64,000 nucleotides of DNA from JAENWD01 sp963796915 (GTDB lineage Bacteria > Acidobacteriota > Vicinamibacteria > Vicinamibacterales > JAENWD01), in contig CAWCNI010000004.1 in NCBI GenBank assembly GCA_963796915.1, positions 868,001-932,000 on the forward strand. Reading direction: 5' to 3'. The translations under genes were made by a program, and so were the position numbers. Under the pieces are notes generated by a model. That model worked only from the letters and a program-made list of their open reading frames with translations, searched no databases and was not told the origin of the DNA. Below are positions 9,247 through 22,456 of the stretch, one piece after another. The stretch's first letter is position 1. Every line of letters starts with the position of its first letter.

Positions 9247-10364
9247 ACGCAGTGCTGGCACTCGAAGACGGCACCGTCTTCACAGGAACGTCCGCCGGAG
9301 CGCCTGGCGAGACCGAAGGCGAGGTGGTCTTCAACACGAGCATGACCGGGTACCAGGAGGTGCTGACCGATCCCTCCTACGCCGGCCAGATCGTGACGAT
9401 GACCTCGGTGCAGATCGGGAACTACGGCATTTCGCGCAACGACGTCGAGTCCGCGCGCCCGCAGGTGTCGGGGTTCGTCATCCGCGAGTCATCGCCGGTC
9501 GCCAGCAACTGGCGCGCGGATCAGACGCTGCGCGAGTACCTCACCGCCAACCGGATCGTCGCGATCGCCGACATCGACACGCGGGCGCTGACGCGCAAGC
9601 TGCGCTCCGGCGGGGTGCTGCGCGGCATCATCGCGACCGGCGTCGCCGACGCCCGCGACTTGACGGAGCGGGCGCGCGCCATCCGGCCCATGGAAGGCGC
9701 CGACCTGGTGCGCGACGTGACCTGCGCGGCGCCGTACGACTGGGGCGCCGAGGATGGCACCGCGGAAGGCTTCGTCGTGCCGCCCGAGCGCCGGGCGAAG
9801 TCGCGGCTCCGTATCGCCGCCTACGACCTCGGGATCAAGCTGAACATTCTCCGCCGGCTGGCGGCGCACAATTGCGACGTGCGCGTGTTTCCGGCCTCGA
9901 CGCCCGCGGCGGAGGTGCTCGCGACCTCGCCCGACGGCGTGTTCCTCAGCAACGGCCCCGGTGACCCGGCGGCGCTGCCGTACGTCGTGGAGAACGTGAA
10001 GCAACTCGTCGCCAGCGACACGCCGGTGTTCGGAATCTGCCTGGGCCACCAGGTGCTGGGCCTGGCGATGGGCGGCAAGACGTTCAAGCTGAAGTTCGGT
10101 CACCGCGGCGGCAATCACCCGGTCAAGAACCTGGCGACGAACCACGTCGAAATCACGTCGCAGAATCACGGCTTTGCCGTCGATCCGGACTCTCTGCCGG
10201 GCAACGTCCAGGTCACGCACCTGAATCTGTACGACGGCACTGTCGAGGGCCTGCGCCACGTCGACAAGCGCGTCTTCTGCGTGCAGTACCATCCCGAGGC
10301 CTCGCCCGGCCCGCACGACGCCGACTATCTGTTCCGCCAGTTCCTGGACGAAATCGAACGGTGA
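9243..10364 (+). CDS. carA: Carbamoyl-phosphate synthase small subunit
   Basis: Glutaminase subunit that feeds ammonia to CarB for carbamoyl phosphate, the precursor of pyrimidines and arginine. The 373 residues include the small N-terminal domain (ALEDGTVFTG, GEVVFNTSMTGYQEVLTDPS) and a class I amidotransferase domain. The nucleophile is Cys266 in FGICLGHQVLG, with His350 and Glu352 in YHPEAS. The ATG at 9243 was chosen because it gives the canonical N-terminus and overlaps the stop of the kinase-like gene; in-frame extension upstream only reads through that gene. carB follows after 76 bp that hold a heptamer repeat. Confidence 0.97.
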   Translation: MNAVLALEDGTVFTGTSAGAPGETEGEVVFNTSMTGYQEVLTDPSYAGQIVTMTSVQIGNYGISRNDVESARPQVSGFVIRESSPVASNWRADQTLREYLTANRIVAIADIDTRALTRKLRSGGVLRGIIATGVADARDLTERARAIRPMEGADLVRDVTCAAPYDWGAEDGTAEGFVVPPERRAKSRLRIAAYDLGIKLNILRRLAAHNCDVRVFPASTPAAEVLATSPDGVFLSNGPGDPAALPYVVENVKQLVASDTPVFGICLGHQVLGLAMGGKTFKLKFGHRGGNHPVKNLATNHVEITSQNHGFAVDPDSLPGNVQVTHLNLYDGTVEGLRHVDKRVFCVQYHPEASPGPHDADYLFRQFLDEIER

Positions 10365-10371
10365 CTGAGCT

Positions 10372-10413
10372 GTAGCCCGTAGCCCGTAGCCCGTAGCCCG
10401 TAGCCCGTAGCCC
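10372..10413 (+). repeat. Heptanucleotide tandem repeat between carA and carB
   Basis: Six perfect head-to-tail copies of GTAGCCC, with a further copy at 10422-10428 after a short interruption. The repeat fills most of the 76-bp carA-carB spacer and lies outside both coding regions. Copy number probably varies by slippage. Confidence 0.95.
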
Positions 10414-10440
10414 GTAATTGTGTAGCCCGACTCAACGCCC

Positions 10441-13686
<3,246 letters not shown>

Positions 13687-13695
13687 GCCCTGACG

Positions 13696-13717
13696 GGTGG
13701 CGCTTCCTGCCACCTTT
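13696..13717 (+). terminator. Possible weak terminator after carB
   Basis: A GGTGGC / GCCACC inverted repeat with a 7-nt loop is followed by three T, 10 bp after the carB stop. The stem is short and the T run minimal, so termination is only a possibility. Confidence 0.35.
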
Positions 13718-13837
13718 CGACATTCTCTGAGACAGCCCGGCCGCGCACGGCGGCGGTTATGACCGGCGGCATCGGCGCGAACAGCGTCCCGCCGGACGCC
13801 GCCAGCAGGACGCGACGGTTCTTGCTCCCTCACCGGC

Positions 13838-16255
13838 ATGCCGTTGCTGCCAGTCTGGCTGGCCGTGTGCGCCGCTGCTGGTGCGGGCCTTGCCATCGCG
13901 CTGCCGATCCCGCGGGATGCCGGTGCGTTGCTGGTCGCCGTCTTCACCGCCTGGGCCATCCAGGCCTTTGTCGCAGGGCGCAGGACGATGCTCCTGACGA
14001 CGGCGCTGGCTGCTGTGGCGGTCGACACCTGGGCGATTGGCGCAGCCGACGAGCGATACGCGCGGAACCCGCCGGCGTCCCACCTTGCGGACGTCGGCGG
14101 CGGTGCCGTGCGCCTCGAGGGGCGGCTGACGTCTGATGCTGTTGCGGATCCAGGCAGCGTCAGACTGCGGCTCTCCCTGGACAGCGCCAACGGCGTTCCG
14201 GCCGATGGAGACGTCGCGCTGACGGTGGCGGGGCAACTGGCCCAGCGGGAGTGGCCGGCGTGGCGCGGAGAGCGTCGCATCGCCGTTCCGGCGACGGTGC
14301 GGAAGCCGCCGCATTACCTGGATGAGGGCGTGGCAGACGATCGCCTGGCGCTGGCACGGCACGGGCTCGTGCTCGTCGGCAGCGTCAAGAGCGGATCGCT
14401 CGTGGAATTGCTGTCTGGCGGATCGTGGCTCGACGAACGGCGCGCCGACGTCCGCGCCTTCATCCGCCGCGAGGTGAGCCGCTACGTCGGCAGGCACGAC
14501 CCGCAAGCCGCCGGCATCACCACGGCGATTCTGATCGGCGACCGCACCGGGCTGTCGCCCGAGCTGGTCGACCGCCTCCAGGCCTCTGGCACGTATCACG
14601 TGATCGCCATCTCGGGTGGCAACATCGCCATCTTCGCGAGCACGCTGCTTGCCCTGACGTGGCTGGTACGGTTGCCTCCGGGAGTGGCGCGCCTGGTGGT
14701 CGTCGCGGCGCTCTGGCAGTACGCCGCTCTGGTCGGCGGCGGCGCATCGGTGATGCGGGCCACCGTCATGGCATCGGCGTACCTGGCGCTCCGCATCGTC
14801 GACCTGCGCGCCCGGCCGATCAACGTATTGGCGACTACCGCGGGCGCGATGCTCGTGGCCGTGCCGCTGCTCGCTGCCGACGCGGGTTTCCTGCTGACAG
14901 TCGGGGCCACCGCCGCGATTGTCACGGTCGCTTCCCATCTGGCAGCGGCGCGGGCCTGGCCATCTGCGCTCCGGGCCATCGTGGCGCTCGTGGCCGCCTC
15001 GATTGCCACCGAGCTGGCGTTGCTGCCGGTTTCCGCCGCGCTCTTCGGCCGGGTCACTGTCGCCGGCCCCGTTCTCAATCTCGTCGCCGTGCCCGCGATG
15101 GCGATCGTCGAGCAGGCCGGCCTCTGCGTCGTCGTCGCGTCGCGCGTCGCGCCGCGACTCGCCGATCTGGCGGGGTGGGTGGCCGCCGTCGGCGCACGGG
15201 CGATGGTGGACAGCTCCGCGCTGCTCGAGTGGCTGCCTGTGCTGGCGACCCGGGTGCCGCCGCCGCGGTGGTGGGCGATCGGCGCGTACTTCGCCGCGGC
15301 GGCGCTCGCTGCCGCGGCATACCGTCTTGCGCGGCTACCCGGACGCTGGCGTCCTCGCCTCCGAACGGCTGGTGTCGTCGGCGTCGCGGCAGCGTCTTTG
15401 TGGATCGTCTTTCATCCGTGGACGTGGCGCGGCCCGTGGCGCGGCGACGGTCGCCTGCGCGTCACCAGCATCGACGTCGGGCAGGGGGATGCGACGTTGA
15501 TCGAGCTGCCGGACCAGACGACGATCCTGGTCGATGTCGGAGGGTTGGGTGTGGACGCGAGATTCGACATCGGCGCTCGCGTCGTGGCACCGGCGATGTG
15601 GGCGCAGAGCGTCGGTGCCCTGGACGCGCTGCTGCTGACCCACGGCGATCCCGATCACATCGGCGGCGCGGCGACAGTCATCGAGACGTTTCGTCCGCGC
15701 ACGATCTGGGAAGGCATCCCGGTCGCCGGACACGCGCCGATGGCCGCATTGCGAGAGATCGCCCGTCGCGACGGCCTGCGATGGAACGCGCTCAGAGCCG
15801 GCGCTGCCTGGCAGCGTGCCGGAGTGACGCTTCGCATCTGGCATCCGGACTCGCCCGACTGGGAGCGCCGGAAGGTGAGGAACGACGACTCCGTCGTGCT
15901 GGAGCTGCGCTACGGCGACGTGTCGGTGGTGCTGCCGGGCGACATCTCGCGCGACGTCGAGTCGACGCTGGCCCCGCGGCTGGAGCCAGCGCGTCTCCGA
16001 GTCCTGAAGGCCGCGCACCACGGATCCGCGACGTCCACGTCCGACGCGTGGCTCGATGCCCTGCATCCAGCCCTGGTGCTTGTCAGCTGCGGCCGCGACA
16101 ATCGCTTCGGTCACCCCGCCCCGCCCGTACTAGCGCGCCTCGCCGCACGCCACATCACGGCGTTCCGGACCGATGTGGATGGGGAAGTCTTCCTCGAAAC
16201 CGATGGACAAACACTGCAGGTTCGTTCGTGGACTGGCAGAACGTGGCCGCGGTAG
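13838..16255 (+). CDS. comEC: DNA internalisation-related competence protein ComEC/Rec2
   Basis: Inner-membrane channel that passes single-stranded DNA into the cytoplasm during natural transformation. The 805-residue frame is intact. It has N-terminal hydrophobic helices, a soluble DUF4131/OB-like domain (about residues 60-180), the Competence domain with many helices (about 210-530, including YHVIAISGGNIAIF), and a C-terminal metallo-beta-lactamase-like domain (about 540-800). That last domain has the motif LTHGDPDHIGG and VLKAAHHGS, so its metal site looks complete. ATG start without a clear ribosome-binding site. No other competence genes are in the window. Confidence 0.93.
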   Translation: MPLLPVWLAVCAAAGAGLAIALPIPRDAGALLVAVFTAWAIQAFVAGRRTMLLTTALAAVAVDTWAIGAADERYARNPPASHLADVGGGAVRLEGRLTSDAVADPGSVRLRLSLDSANGVPADGDVALTVAGQLAQREWPAWRGERRIAVPATVRKPPHYLDEGVADDRLALARHGLVLVGSVKSGSLVELLSGGSWLDERRADVRAFIRREVSRYVGRHDPQAAGITTAILIGDRTGLSPELVDRLQASGTYHVIAISGGNIAIFASTLLALTWLVRLPPGVARLVVVAALWQYAALVGGGASVMRATVMASAYLALRIVDLRARPINVLATTAGAMLVAVPLLAADAGFLLTVGATAAIVTVASHLAAARAWPSALRAIVALVAASIATELALLPVSAALFGRVTVAGPVLNLVAVPAMAIVEQAGLCVVVASRVAPRLADLAGWVAAVGARAMVDSSALLEWLPVLATRVPPPRWWAIGAYFAAAALAAAAYRLARLPGRWRPRLRTAGVVGVAAASLWIVFHPWTWRGPWRGDGRLRVTSIDVGQGDATLIELPDQTTILVDVGGLGVDARFDIGARVVAPAMWAQSVGALDALLLTHGDPDHIGGAATVIETFRPRTIWEGIPVAGHAPMAALREIARRDGLRWNALRAGAAWQRAGVTLRIWHPDSPDWERRKVRNDDSVVLELRYGDVSVVLPGDISRDVESTLAPRLEPARLRVLKAAHHGSATSTSDAWLDALHPALVLVSCGRDNRFGHPAPPVLARLAARHITAFRTDVDGEVFLETDGQTLQVRSWTGRTWPR

Positions 16256-16260
16256 GACTG

Positions 16261-16330
16261 TTCTTAGTTCTTCACTCTTCACTCTTCATTCTTCACTTTT
16301 CATTCTTCATTTTCCATTCTTCATTCTTCA
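16261..16330 (+). repeat. AT-rich heptamer tandem array between comEC and mazG
   Basis: About ten head-to-tail copies of a 7-nt unit, consensus TTCTTCA with C/T variation at the first position, about 30% GC in an otherwise very GC-rich sequence. It begins 6 bp after the comEC stop and runs into the 3' end of mazG on the other strand, where it encodes the last residues and the stop codon. Confidence 0.92.
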
Positions 16331-17170
16331 TTACGCTCGCTCCGTTTCACCTCCTGCCATTCCGCTTCCAGCTGCTCGAGCGACTTGTCGTGCAGCCGCT
16401 CGCCGCGGCCGGTGACGCGCGCCTCGACGGCGCCGAACCTGGCGAGGAACTTGTCGTTCGCCCGGCGCAGGGCGGCTTCGGGTTCCACGCCCAGCTTGCG
16501 TGACAGGTTGGCGATCGCGAACAGCAGGTCGCCCATCTCTTCCTCGACCCGATCCTGCGCGAGCACGGCCTCACGCAGCTCGCGGACTTCTTCGTCGATC
16601 TTCTCGAGCACATCCTCGGCGCGCTGCCAGTCGAACCCCACGGCAGCCGCGCGACTGCCGTAACTGGTACGCGCGCAGCAGCGCCGGAAGCGTGACCGGC
16701 ACGCCGCTCAGCAGCGTCTTCGTCCTGCCCCCCTTGGCCCCGTTGACCCCCTTGCCTTCCTCGCCTCCCTCGGCTCCCTCGCCCCCCTTCCCCTCCTCGG
16801 CCTTCAGCTTTTCCCACTGCCCGAGCACTGCGTCTGCTGTCGTCAGCCGCGGGCCGTCACCGAAGACGTGCGGGTGCCGGCGCACCAGCTTGGCGGCGAC
16901 GTCCGCGATGGCATCGCCGATCGAGAAGTCGCCCGCGTCTTCGGCAATGCGCGCGAGGAAGACCACCTCGAAGAGCAGGTCGCCCAGTTCCTCGCGAAGG
17001 CCCGCCGAGTCGTTGCGATCGAGTGCTTCCAGAGCCTCGTACGTCTCCTCCAGGAGGAACGGCCGCAGCGACTGCAGCGTCTGCTCGCGATCCCACGGGC
17101 AGCCGTCCGGCGCCCGAAGTCGCGCCATGATCTGGACCAGCTCGTCGAAGCGTTCGCCTGCGGTTGCCAT
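16321..17170 (-). CDS. mazG: Nucleoside triphosphate pyrophosphohydrolase MazG (one frameshift)
   Basis: Hydrolyses (d)NTPs to monophosphates and pyrophosphate. Two MazG domains are visible. The N-terminal one has CPWDREQTLQSLRPFLLEE, EELGDLLFEVVF and RRHPHVFGD. The C-terminal one has VGFDWQRAEDVLEKIDEE and EEEMGDLLFAIANL. Between them is a low-complexity Gly/Glu/Lys linker encoded by 9-nt repeats. The frame shifts by one extra base at about 16658-16663: RAYQL continues as GSRAAAVGFDW. Corrected length is 282 residues, a little longer than the Escherichia coli protein because of the linker. The final residues NEE and the TGA stop are supplied by the heptamer array. ATG at 17170, divergent from the DUF1844 gene 20 bp away. 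Confidence 0.9.
16728..16800. repeat. Nonamer low-complexity repeat inside mazG
   Basis: A degenerate 9-nt periodicity (minus-strand units like GAGGGAGGC) encodes a Gly/Glu/Lys linker between the two MazG domains. Because the unit is a multiple of three, changes in copy number keep the frame. A similar 9-nt run occurs near 54750 in another gene. Confidence 0.75.
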
Positions 17171-17178
17171 CGCTGCGG

Positions 17179-17190
17179 TATTCTAGACGT
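17179..17190 (+). promoter_or_regulatory. Candidate leaderless promoter of the DUF1844 gene
   Basis: TATTCT (17179-17184) lies exactly 6 nt before the ATG at 17191, the spacing expected when transcription starts at the A of the start codon. No Shine-Dalgarno sequence is present in the 20-bp gap to mazG. Confidence 0.5.
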
Positions 17191-17475
17191 ATGAGCGAGC
17201 AGGCGCCCGAGCTGAGCTTCACCGCGTTCATTTTTTCCCTGATGCACACCACCGCCGTTCATCTCGGCGATGCCCCGGATCCGGTCACCGGTCAACCGGG
17301 CGCGCCCAACGTCGAGGGCGCGCGGCAGATGATCGACATCCTCGGCCTGCTCGAGCAGAAGACGCGCGGCAACCTGACGCCGGAAGAGCGCCAGTTGCTC
17401 GAACAGGGCCTCTACGAGCTGCGGATGCGCTTCGTGGAAGTGCAGCAGGCCGCGCCCCGCATCATCGTCCCGTGA
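17191..17475 (+). CDS. DUF1844 domain protein
   Basis: Small cytoplasmic protein of 94 residues with the DUF1844 pattern: FTAFIFSLMHTTAVHLGD, then ARQMIDILGLLEQKTRGNLTPEE, and a C-terminal helix. The biochemical function is not established. An in-frame upstream codon would add 9 residues, but the ATG at 17191 gives the family-like N-terminus and fits the TATTCT box 6 nt upstream. Its stop overlaps the GTG of the next gene (GTGA), so the two are probably translated together. Confidence 0.85.
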   Translation: MSEQAPELSFTAFIFSLMHTTAVHLGDAPDPVTGQPGAPNVEGARQMIDILGLLEQKTRGNLTPEERQLLEQGLYELRMRFVEVQQAAPRIIVP

Positions 17476-18299
17476 ACGAACCGTCCGGCGATTCGCGAGC
17501 CCCGGGGCCGGGGCCTGACGGCGCGGCGCGCCTGTTGTTTCTCGGCACCGGCACCAGCAACGGCGTGCCGATCATCGGGTGCGAATGCGCAGTCTGCACG
17601 TCGACGGACGCGCGCGACAGCCGCACGCGGCCGTCCGTCTACATCACGCTGCCGGACGGCACCCGTGTGCTGATCGACACGTCGCCCGACCTGCGATTTC
17701 AATCGCTCCGCCACGGCTTGCGGCGGGTGGATGCCATCCTCTACACGCACGGTCACGCGGATCACGTGCTCGGCCTGGACGACGTGCGGCGCTTCAACGT
17801 GATGCAGAAATCACGCGTGCCGTGTTACGGCGACAGCCGGACAATCGACGAGATCCGCCGCACGTTTGCCTACATCTTCGATCCGCGCATCCCGAGCGGG
17901 ATCGGCATGCCGGAAATCGACACGCATGTCGTGGACGGGCCGCTGGAGATCGGCGGGTACTCGATTGTCCCCGTGCCGCTGTGGCACGGCCGCCGCCAGG
18001 TCTTCGGCTACCGAATCGGCACGCTGGCGTATCTGACCGATGTCAGTGCGATCCCCGACACGTCGTGGCCGCTGCTCGACGGCGTGGAGGTGCTGGTGAT
18101 TGACGCGCTGCGCCATCGCCCGCACCCGACGCACTTCACCGTGGCCCAGGCGCTCGAGGCGATCGCCCGTCTCGACCCGCGTGAGGCGTGGCTGACCCAC
18201 ATCTGCCACGACCTGTCCCATGCGGCCACCGACGCGAGCCTGCCAGCCCCCGTGCATCTGGCTTATGATGGCCTGTCGGTCGCCTTTCAGGCCGGCTGA
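17472..18299 (+). CDS. MBL-fold metal-dependent hydrolase, PhnP-like
   Basis: Cytoplasmic metallo-beta-lactamase-fold phosphodiesterase of 275 residues. LLFLGTGTSNGVPIIGCECAVC near the N-terminus contains the Cys pair seen in PhnP-type zinc-binding proteins. The metal motif is THGHADH, and further ligand histidines appear in VPLWHG and LTHICHDLSH. PhnP itself is a cyclic ribose phosphodiesterase; here no phosphonate genes are near, so the substrate is unknown. The GTG start overlaps the DUF1844 stop. The frame is intact. Confidence 0.85.
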   Translation: MNEPSGDSRAPGPGPDGAARLLFLGTGTSNGVPIIGCECAVCTSTDARDSRTRPSVYITLPDGTRVLIDTSPDLRFQSLRHGLRRVDAILYTHGHADHVLGLDDVRRFNVMQKSRVPCYGDSRTIDEIRRTFAYIFDPRIPSGIGMPEIDTHVVDGPLEIGGYSIVPVPLWHGRRQVFGYRIGTLAYLTDVSAIPDTSWPLLDGVEVLVIDALRHRPHPTHFTVAQALEAIARLDPREAWLTHICHDLSHAATDASLPAPVHLAYDGLSVAFQAG

Positions 18300-18336
18300 C
18301 CGATGAACCCGGGCCCGAGACCCGGACCCGAGGCCC

Positions 18337-19275
18337 TTGGACGTCATCCACTTTCCTGAAGACCCCCGACCGAGCCGATGGCAGCACCCCGTGCTGGCGC
18401 TCGGCAACTTCGACGGGCTTCATCGGGGACACACCAAGATCATCGAGCGCGTCCGTCGCGTCGCCACCGAGCGCGCGGCGACCTCTGTCGCGATGACCTT
18501 CGACCCGCATCCGCCACGCGTGGTCCGGCCGGACAAGGCGCCGCCGCTGTTGATGACGAAGGCGCAGCGGCTCGACGCGCTCGAGAAGGCCGGCGTCGAG
18601 GGCGTGGCAGTCGTCCGCTTCACGCCGGAGTTGTCGCGGTGGGATCCGGAGACGTTCGTCCGCACGGTGCTGGTCGAATGGCTGCACGTCGCCGAAGTGT
18701 GGGTGGGCGCGAATTTTCTGTTCGGGCACGATCGTGCGGGCAACTTCTCCCTGCTGCGCACGCTCGGCGCGCGCTACGGCTTCCGGGCGGAGAAGATCGA
18801 TCCGGTCCGCTACAAGGATTTCGTGGTCAGCAGCACGCGGATCCGGCGGTTGATTGGCGAGGGACGCGTTGACGAGGCGGGGGCGCTCCTCGGGCATCCC
18901 TACACCATCGAGGGCGTCGTCGAGCAGGGCGACCAGCGCGGCCGGCAGCTTGGCTTTCCCACGGCAAATCTGGCGACAGCGAACGAGCTGCTGCCGCCCC
19001 ACGGCGTCTATGCCACCATGGTCCGGCTGGACGGAGTAATCTATCCGGCGGTGACCAATGTCGGGGTGCGCCCGACGTTTGGCGGCGATCCCCGCACGGT
19101 GGTCGAGTCACACCTCATCGACGTGAATCGCGACCTGTACGATCAGCAACTGCGACTCGGCTTCATTCTGCGCATCAGGGACGAGCGCCGTTTCGAGAAT
19201 GTGGACCAGCTGACGGCACAGATCGCGGCGGACGTCCAGAAGGCACGCACGCTTTTCGAGCAGATGTCGCTCTGA
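18337..19275 (+). CDS. ribF: Bifunctional riboflavin kinase / FAD synthetase
   Basis: Makes FMN and then FAD from riboflavin. The 312-residue protein has an N-terminal FAD synthetase domain with LALGNFDGLHRGH and FDPHPPRV, and SSTRIRRLIGEG, and a C-terminal riboflavin kinase domain with GQVVEQG-type beta barrel and GRQLGFPTANL. The TTG at 18337 was chosen because it begins the family N-terminus (DVIHFPED); the nearby ATG at 18303 is out of frame. It follows the MBL hydrolase by 37 bp of GC-rich near-repeat sequence. Confidence 0.94.
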   Translation: MDVIHFPEDPRPSRWQHPVLALGNFDGLHRGHTKIIERVRRVATERAATSVAMTFDPHPPRVVRPDKAPPLLMTKAQRLDALEKAGVEGVAVVRFTPELSRWDPETFVRTVLVEWLHVAEVWVGANFLFGHDRAGNFSLLRTLGARYGFRAEKIDPVRYKDFVVSSTRIRRLIGEGRVDEAGALLGHPYTIEGVVEQGDQRGRQLGFPTANLATANELLPPHGVYATMVRLDGVIYPAVTNVGVRPTFGGDPRTVVESHLIDVNRDLYDQQLRLGFILRIRDERRFENVDQLTAQIAADVQKARTLFEQMSL

Positions 19276-19286
19276 CTGTAAACGAG

Positions 19287-19637
19287 ATGGCGCTGACGAA
19301 CTTCCACTTCGAGGCCACGCTTCCGGCGTCGGCCGACTACCTGGAGCCGGCCCGCGAGCTGACGCGGCACATGCTGGCGTTCTGCGGCCTTCCGGACCAC
19401 GACGCGGCGGCCGTCGCGCTGTCCGTCGAGCGGGCCATGGGCGTGGGGCTGCCGGCCGGCGCGCACGGGTCCGTCGTGCTGCGCTTCGAGCGCCACGACA
19501 CACGCCTCGAAATCGTCGTCTCCGGCGCGCACCTCGCGGCCACCGCTCCGGCTCTTCACGCCATCGACCACGTGACCGCCGAGACAAAAAATGGCGTGCA
19601 CGCCTACCGGCTGGTTCGGCATCTGCCGCGCGCCTAG
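19287..19637 (+). CDS. Small protein resembling part of an anti-sigma/HATPase fold
   Basis: A 116-residue soluble protein between ribF and cysS (11 and 17 bp gaps), so probably in their operon. I do not recognise a named family. The pattern LEPARELTRHMLAFCGL followed by AAAVALSVERAM resembles the first helices of RsbW-type HATPase_c proteins, but there is no clear ATP-binding G box. It could be a degenerate HATPase used as a binding module. This is a weak structural analogy only. Confidence 0.65.
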   Translation: MALTNFHFEATLPASADYLEPARELTRHMLAFCGLPDHDAAAVALSVERAMGVGLPAGAHGSVVLRFERHDTRLEIVVSGAHLAATAPALHAIDHVTAETKNGVHAYRLVRHLPRA

Positions 19638-19654
19638 CGTCCCTGGACGACTGC

Positions 19655-21067
<1,413 letters not shown>

Positions 21068-21076
21068 TCAACGCCT

Positions 21077-22417
21077 ATGTCAACCGACGCCCCTCTGCTC
21101 AAGACTTCGCTGCCTGGCCCGAAGGCCGCGGCGATCATCGCCCGCGACAAGGCCTCCGTGTCGCCGTCCTACACCCGCGACTATCCGCTGGTGATGGCCG
21201 GCGGGCACGGCGCCGTGGTCGAGGACATCGACGGCAACACGTTCCTGGACTGCGCCGCGGGGATCGCGGTGAATGCCACCGGCCACGCCCATCCCGACGT
21301 GGTCAAGGCCATCGTCGACCAGGCGCAGCGCTACCTGCACATGTCGGGCACCGACTTCTACTACGAGCCCCAGGTGCAGCTGGCCGAGGCCATGAGCCAG
21401 ATCGTGCCGATCACGGGCACGGTGCGCACCTTCTTCGGCAACTCTGGCACAGAGGCCGTGGAAGCGGCGGTGAAGCTGGCGAAGTACCACACGAAGCGCT
21501 TCGGCATCATCGCGTTTCTTGGCTCGTTCCACGGGCGCAGCATGGGCTCGCTGTCGATGACGTCGAGCAAGACGACGCAGCGGCGCGGGTTCGGGCCGCT
21601 CCTGCCGGGCGTCTACCACGCGCCGTACGCGAATCCGTATCGCGCGCCGAAGGGCATGTCGCCCGAGTCCTGCGCGGACGACTGCGTGGACTGGATCGAG
21701 CAGCAGATTCTTGGCCACCTGATTTCTCCGGACGAAGTCGCTGCGGTGGTGGTGGAGTCGATCCAGGGCGAGGGCGGCTACGTCGTCCCGCCGGTCGCGT
21801 TTCACCAGCGCCTGCGCGAGCTGACGAAGAAGCACGGCATCATGCTGGTGACTGACGAAGTGCAGTCGGGCATGGGGCGGACGGGGAAGATGTTCGGCAT
21901 CGAGCACTTCGGCGTCGAGCCCGACATCCTGGCGACCGCCAAGGGCATCGCGTCCGGCATGCCGCTCGGCGTGTGCTGTGCCCGGGCCGACGTCATGGAC
22001 TGGCCACCGGGGGCGCACGCCAGCACCTTCGGCGGCAACCCGGTGTCCTGCGCCGCCGCGGTGGCGACCATCAAGCTGCTCCGCGAGTCGCTCGTGGCCA
22101 ACGCCGCTGACGTCGGCGCGTTTCTGCAGGACGGCATGCGCGCGCTGATGGACAAGCACGCGCTGATTGGCGACGTGCGCGGCAAGGGCCTGATGATCGG
22201 CGTGGAGCTGGTGAAGGACCGGACGACAAAGGAGCGCGCCATCGCGGAGCGCGACGCCGTCGTCCAGGCGTGCTTCTACAAAGGGCTGCTGGTGCTGGGC
22301 GCCGGCCGCAACGCGATCCGCCTGTCGCCGCCGCTGACGCTGACGCGCGCCCAGGCGACGACGGCGATCACGATCCTGGACGAGGTGATCGGCGAGGTCG
22401 CCGCGAAGGGAGCCTGA
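21077..22417 (+). CDS. Class III PLP-dependent aminotransferase (acetylornithine/GABA family)
   Basis: Fold-type I transaminase of 446 residues. Visible motifs are FFGNSGTEAVEAAVKLAKYHT, the cofactor-binding DEVQSGMGRTG, and the Schiff-base Lys in ATAKGIASGMPLG, with STFGGNPVSCAAA just after. The substrate is uncertain. The N-terminus (LKTSLPGPKA, SYTRDYPLVMAGG) resembles GABA and leucine/ornithine transaminases more than ArgD. It follows cysS by 9 bp. The frame is intact. Confidence 0.88.
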   Translation: MSTDAPLLKTSLPGPKAAAIIARDKASVSPSYTRDYPLVMAGGHGAVVEDIDGNTFLDCAAGIAVNATGHAHPDVVKAIVDQAQRYLHMSGTDFYYEPQVQLAEAMSQIVPITGTVRTFFGNSGTEAVEAAVKLAKYHTKRFGIIAFLGSFHGRSMGSLSMTSSKTTQRRGFGPLLPGVYHAPYANPYRAPKGMSPESCADDCVDWIEQQILGHLISPDEVAAVVVESIQGEGGYVVPPVAFHQRLRELTKKHGIMLVTDEVQSGMGRTGKMFGIEHFGVEPDILATAKGIASGMPLGVCCARADVMDWPPGAHASTFGGNPVSCAAAVATIKLLRESLVANAADVGAFLQDGMRALMDKHALIGDVRGKGLMIGVELVKDRTTKERAIAERDAVVQACFYKGLLVLGAGRNAIRLSPPLTLTRAQATTAITILDEVIGEVAAKGA

Positions 22418-22456
22418 GCCCGAGGCGGTGGCCCCGGGCTTGCAGTTCCGCGAGAT

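Noticed and set aside
16261..16330. CRISPR array in the AT-rich region
   Set aside because: Unit is 7 nt, contiguous, without spacers.
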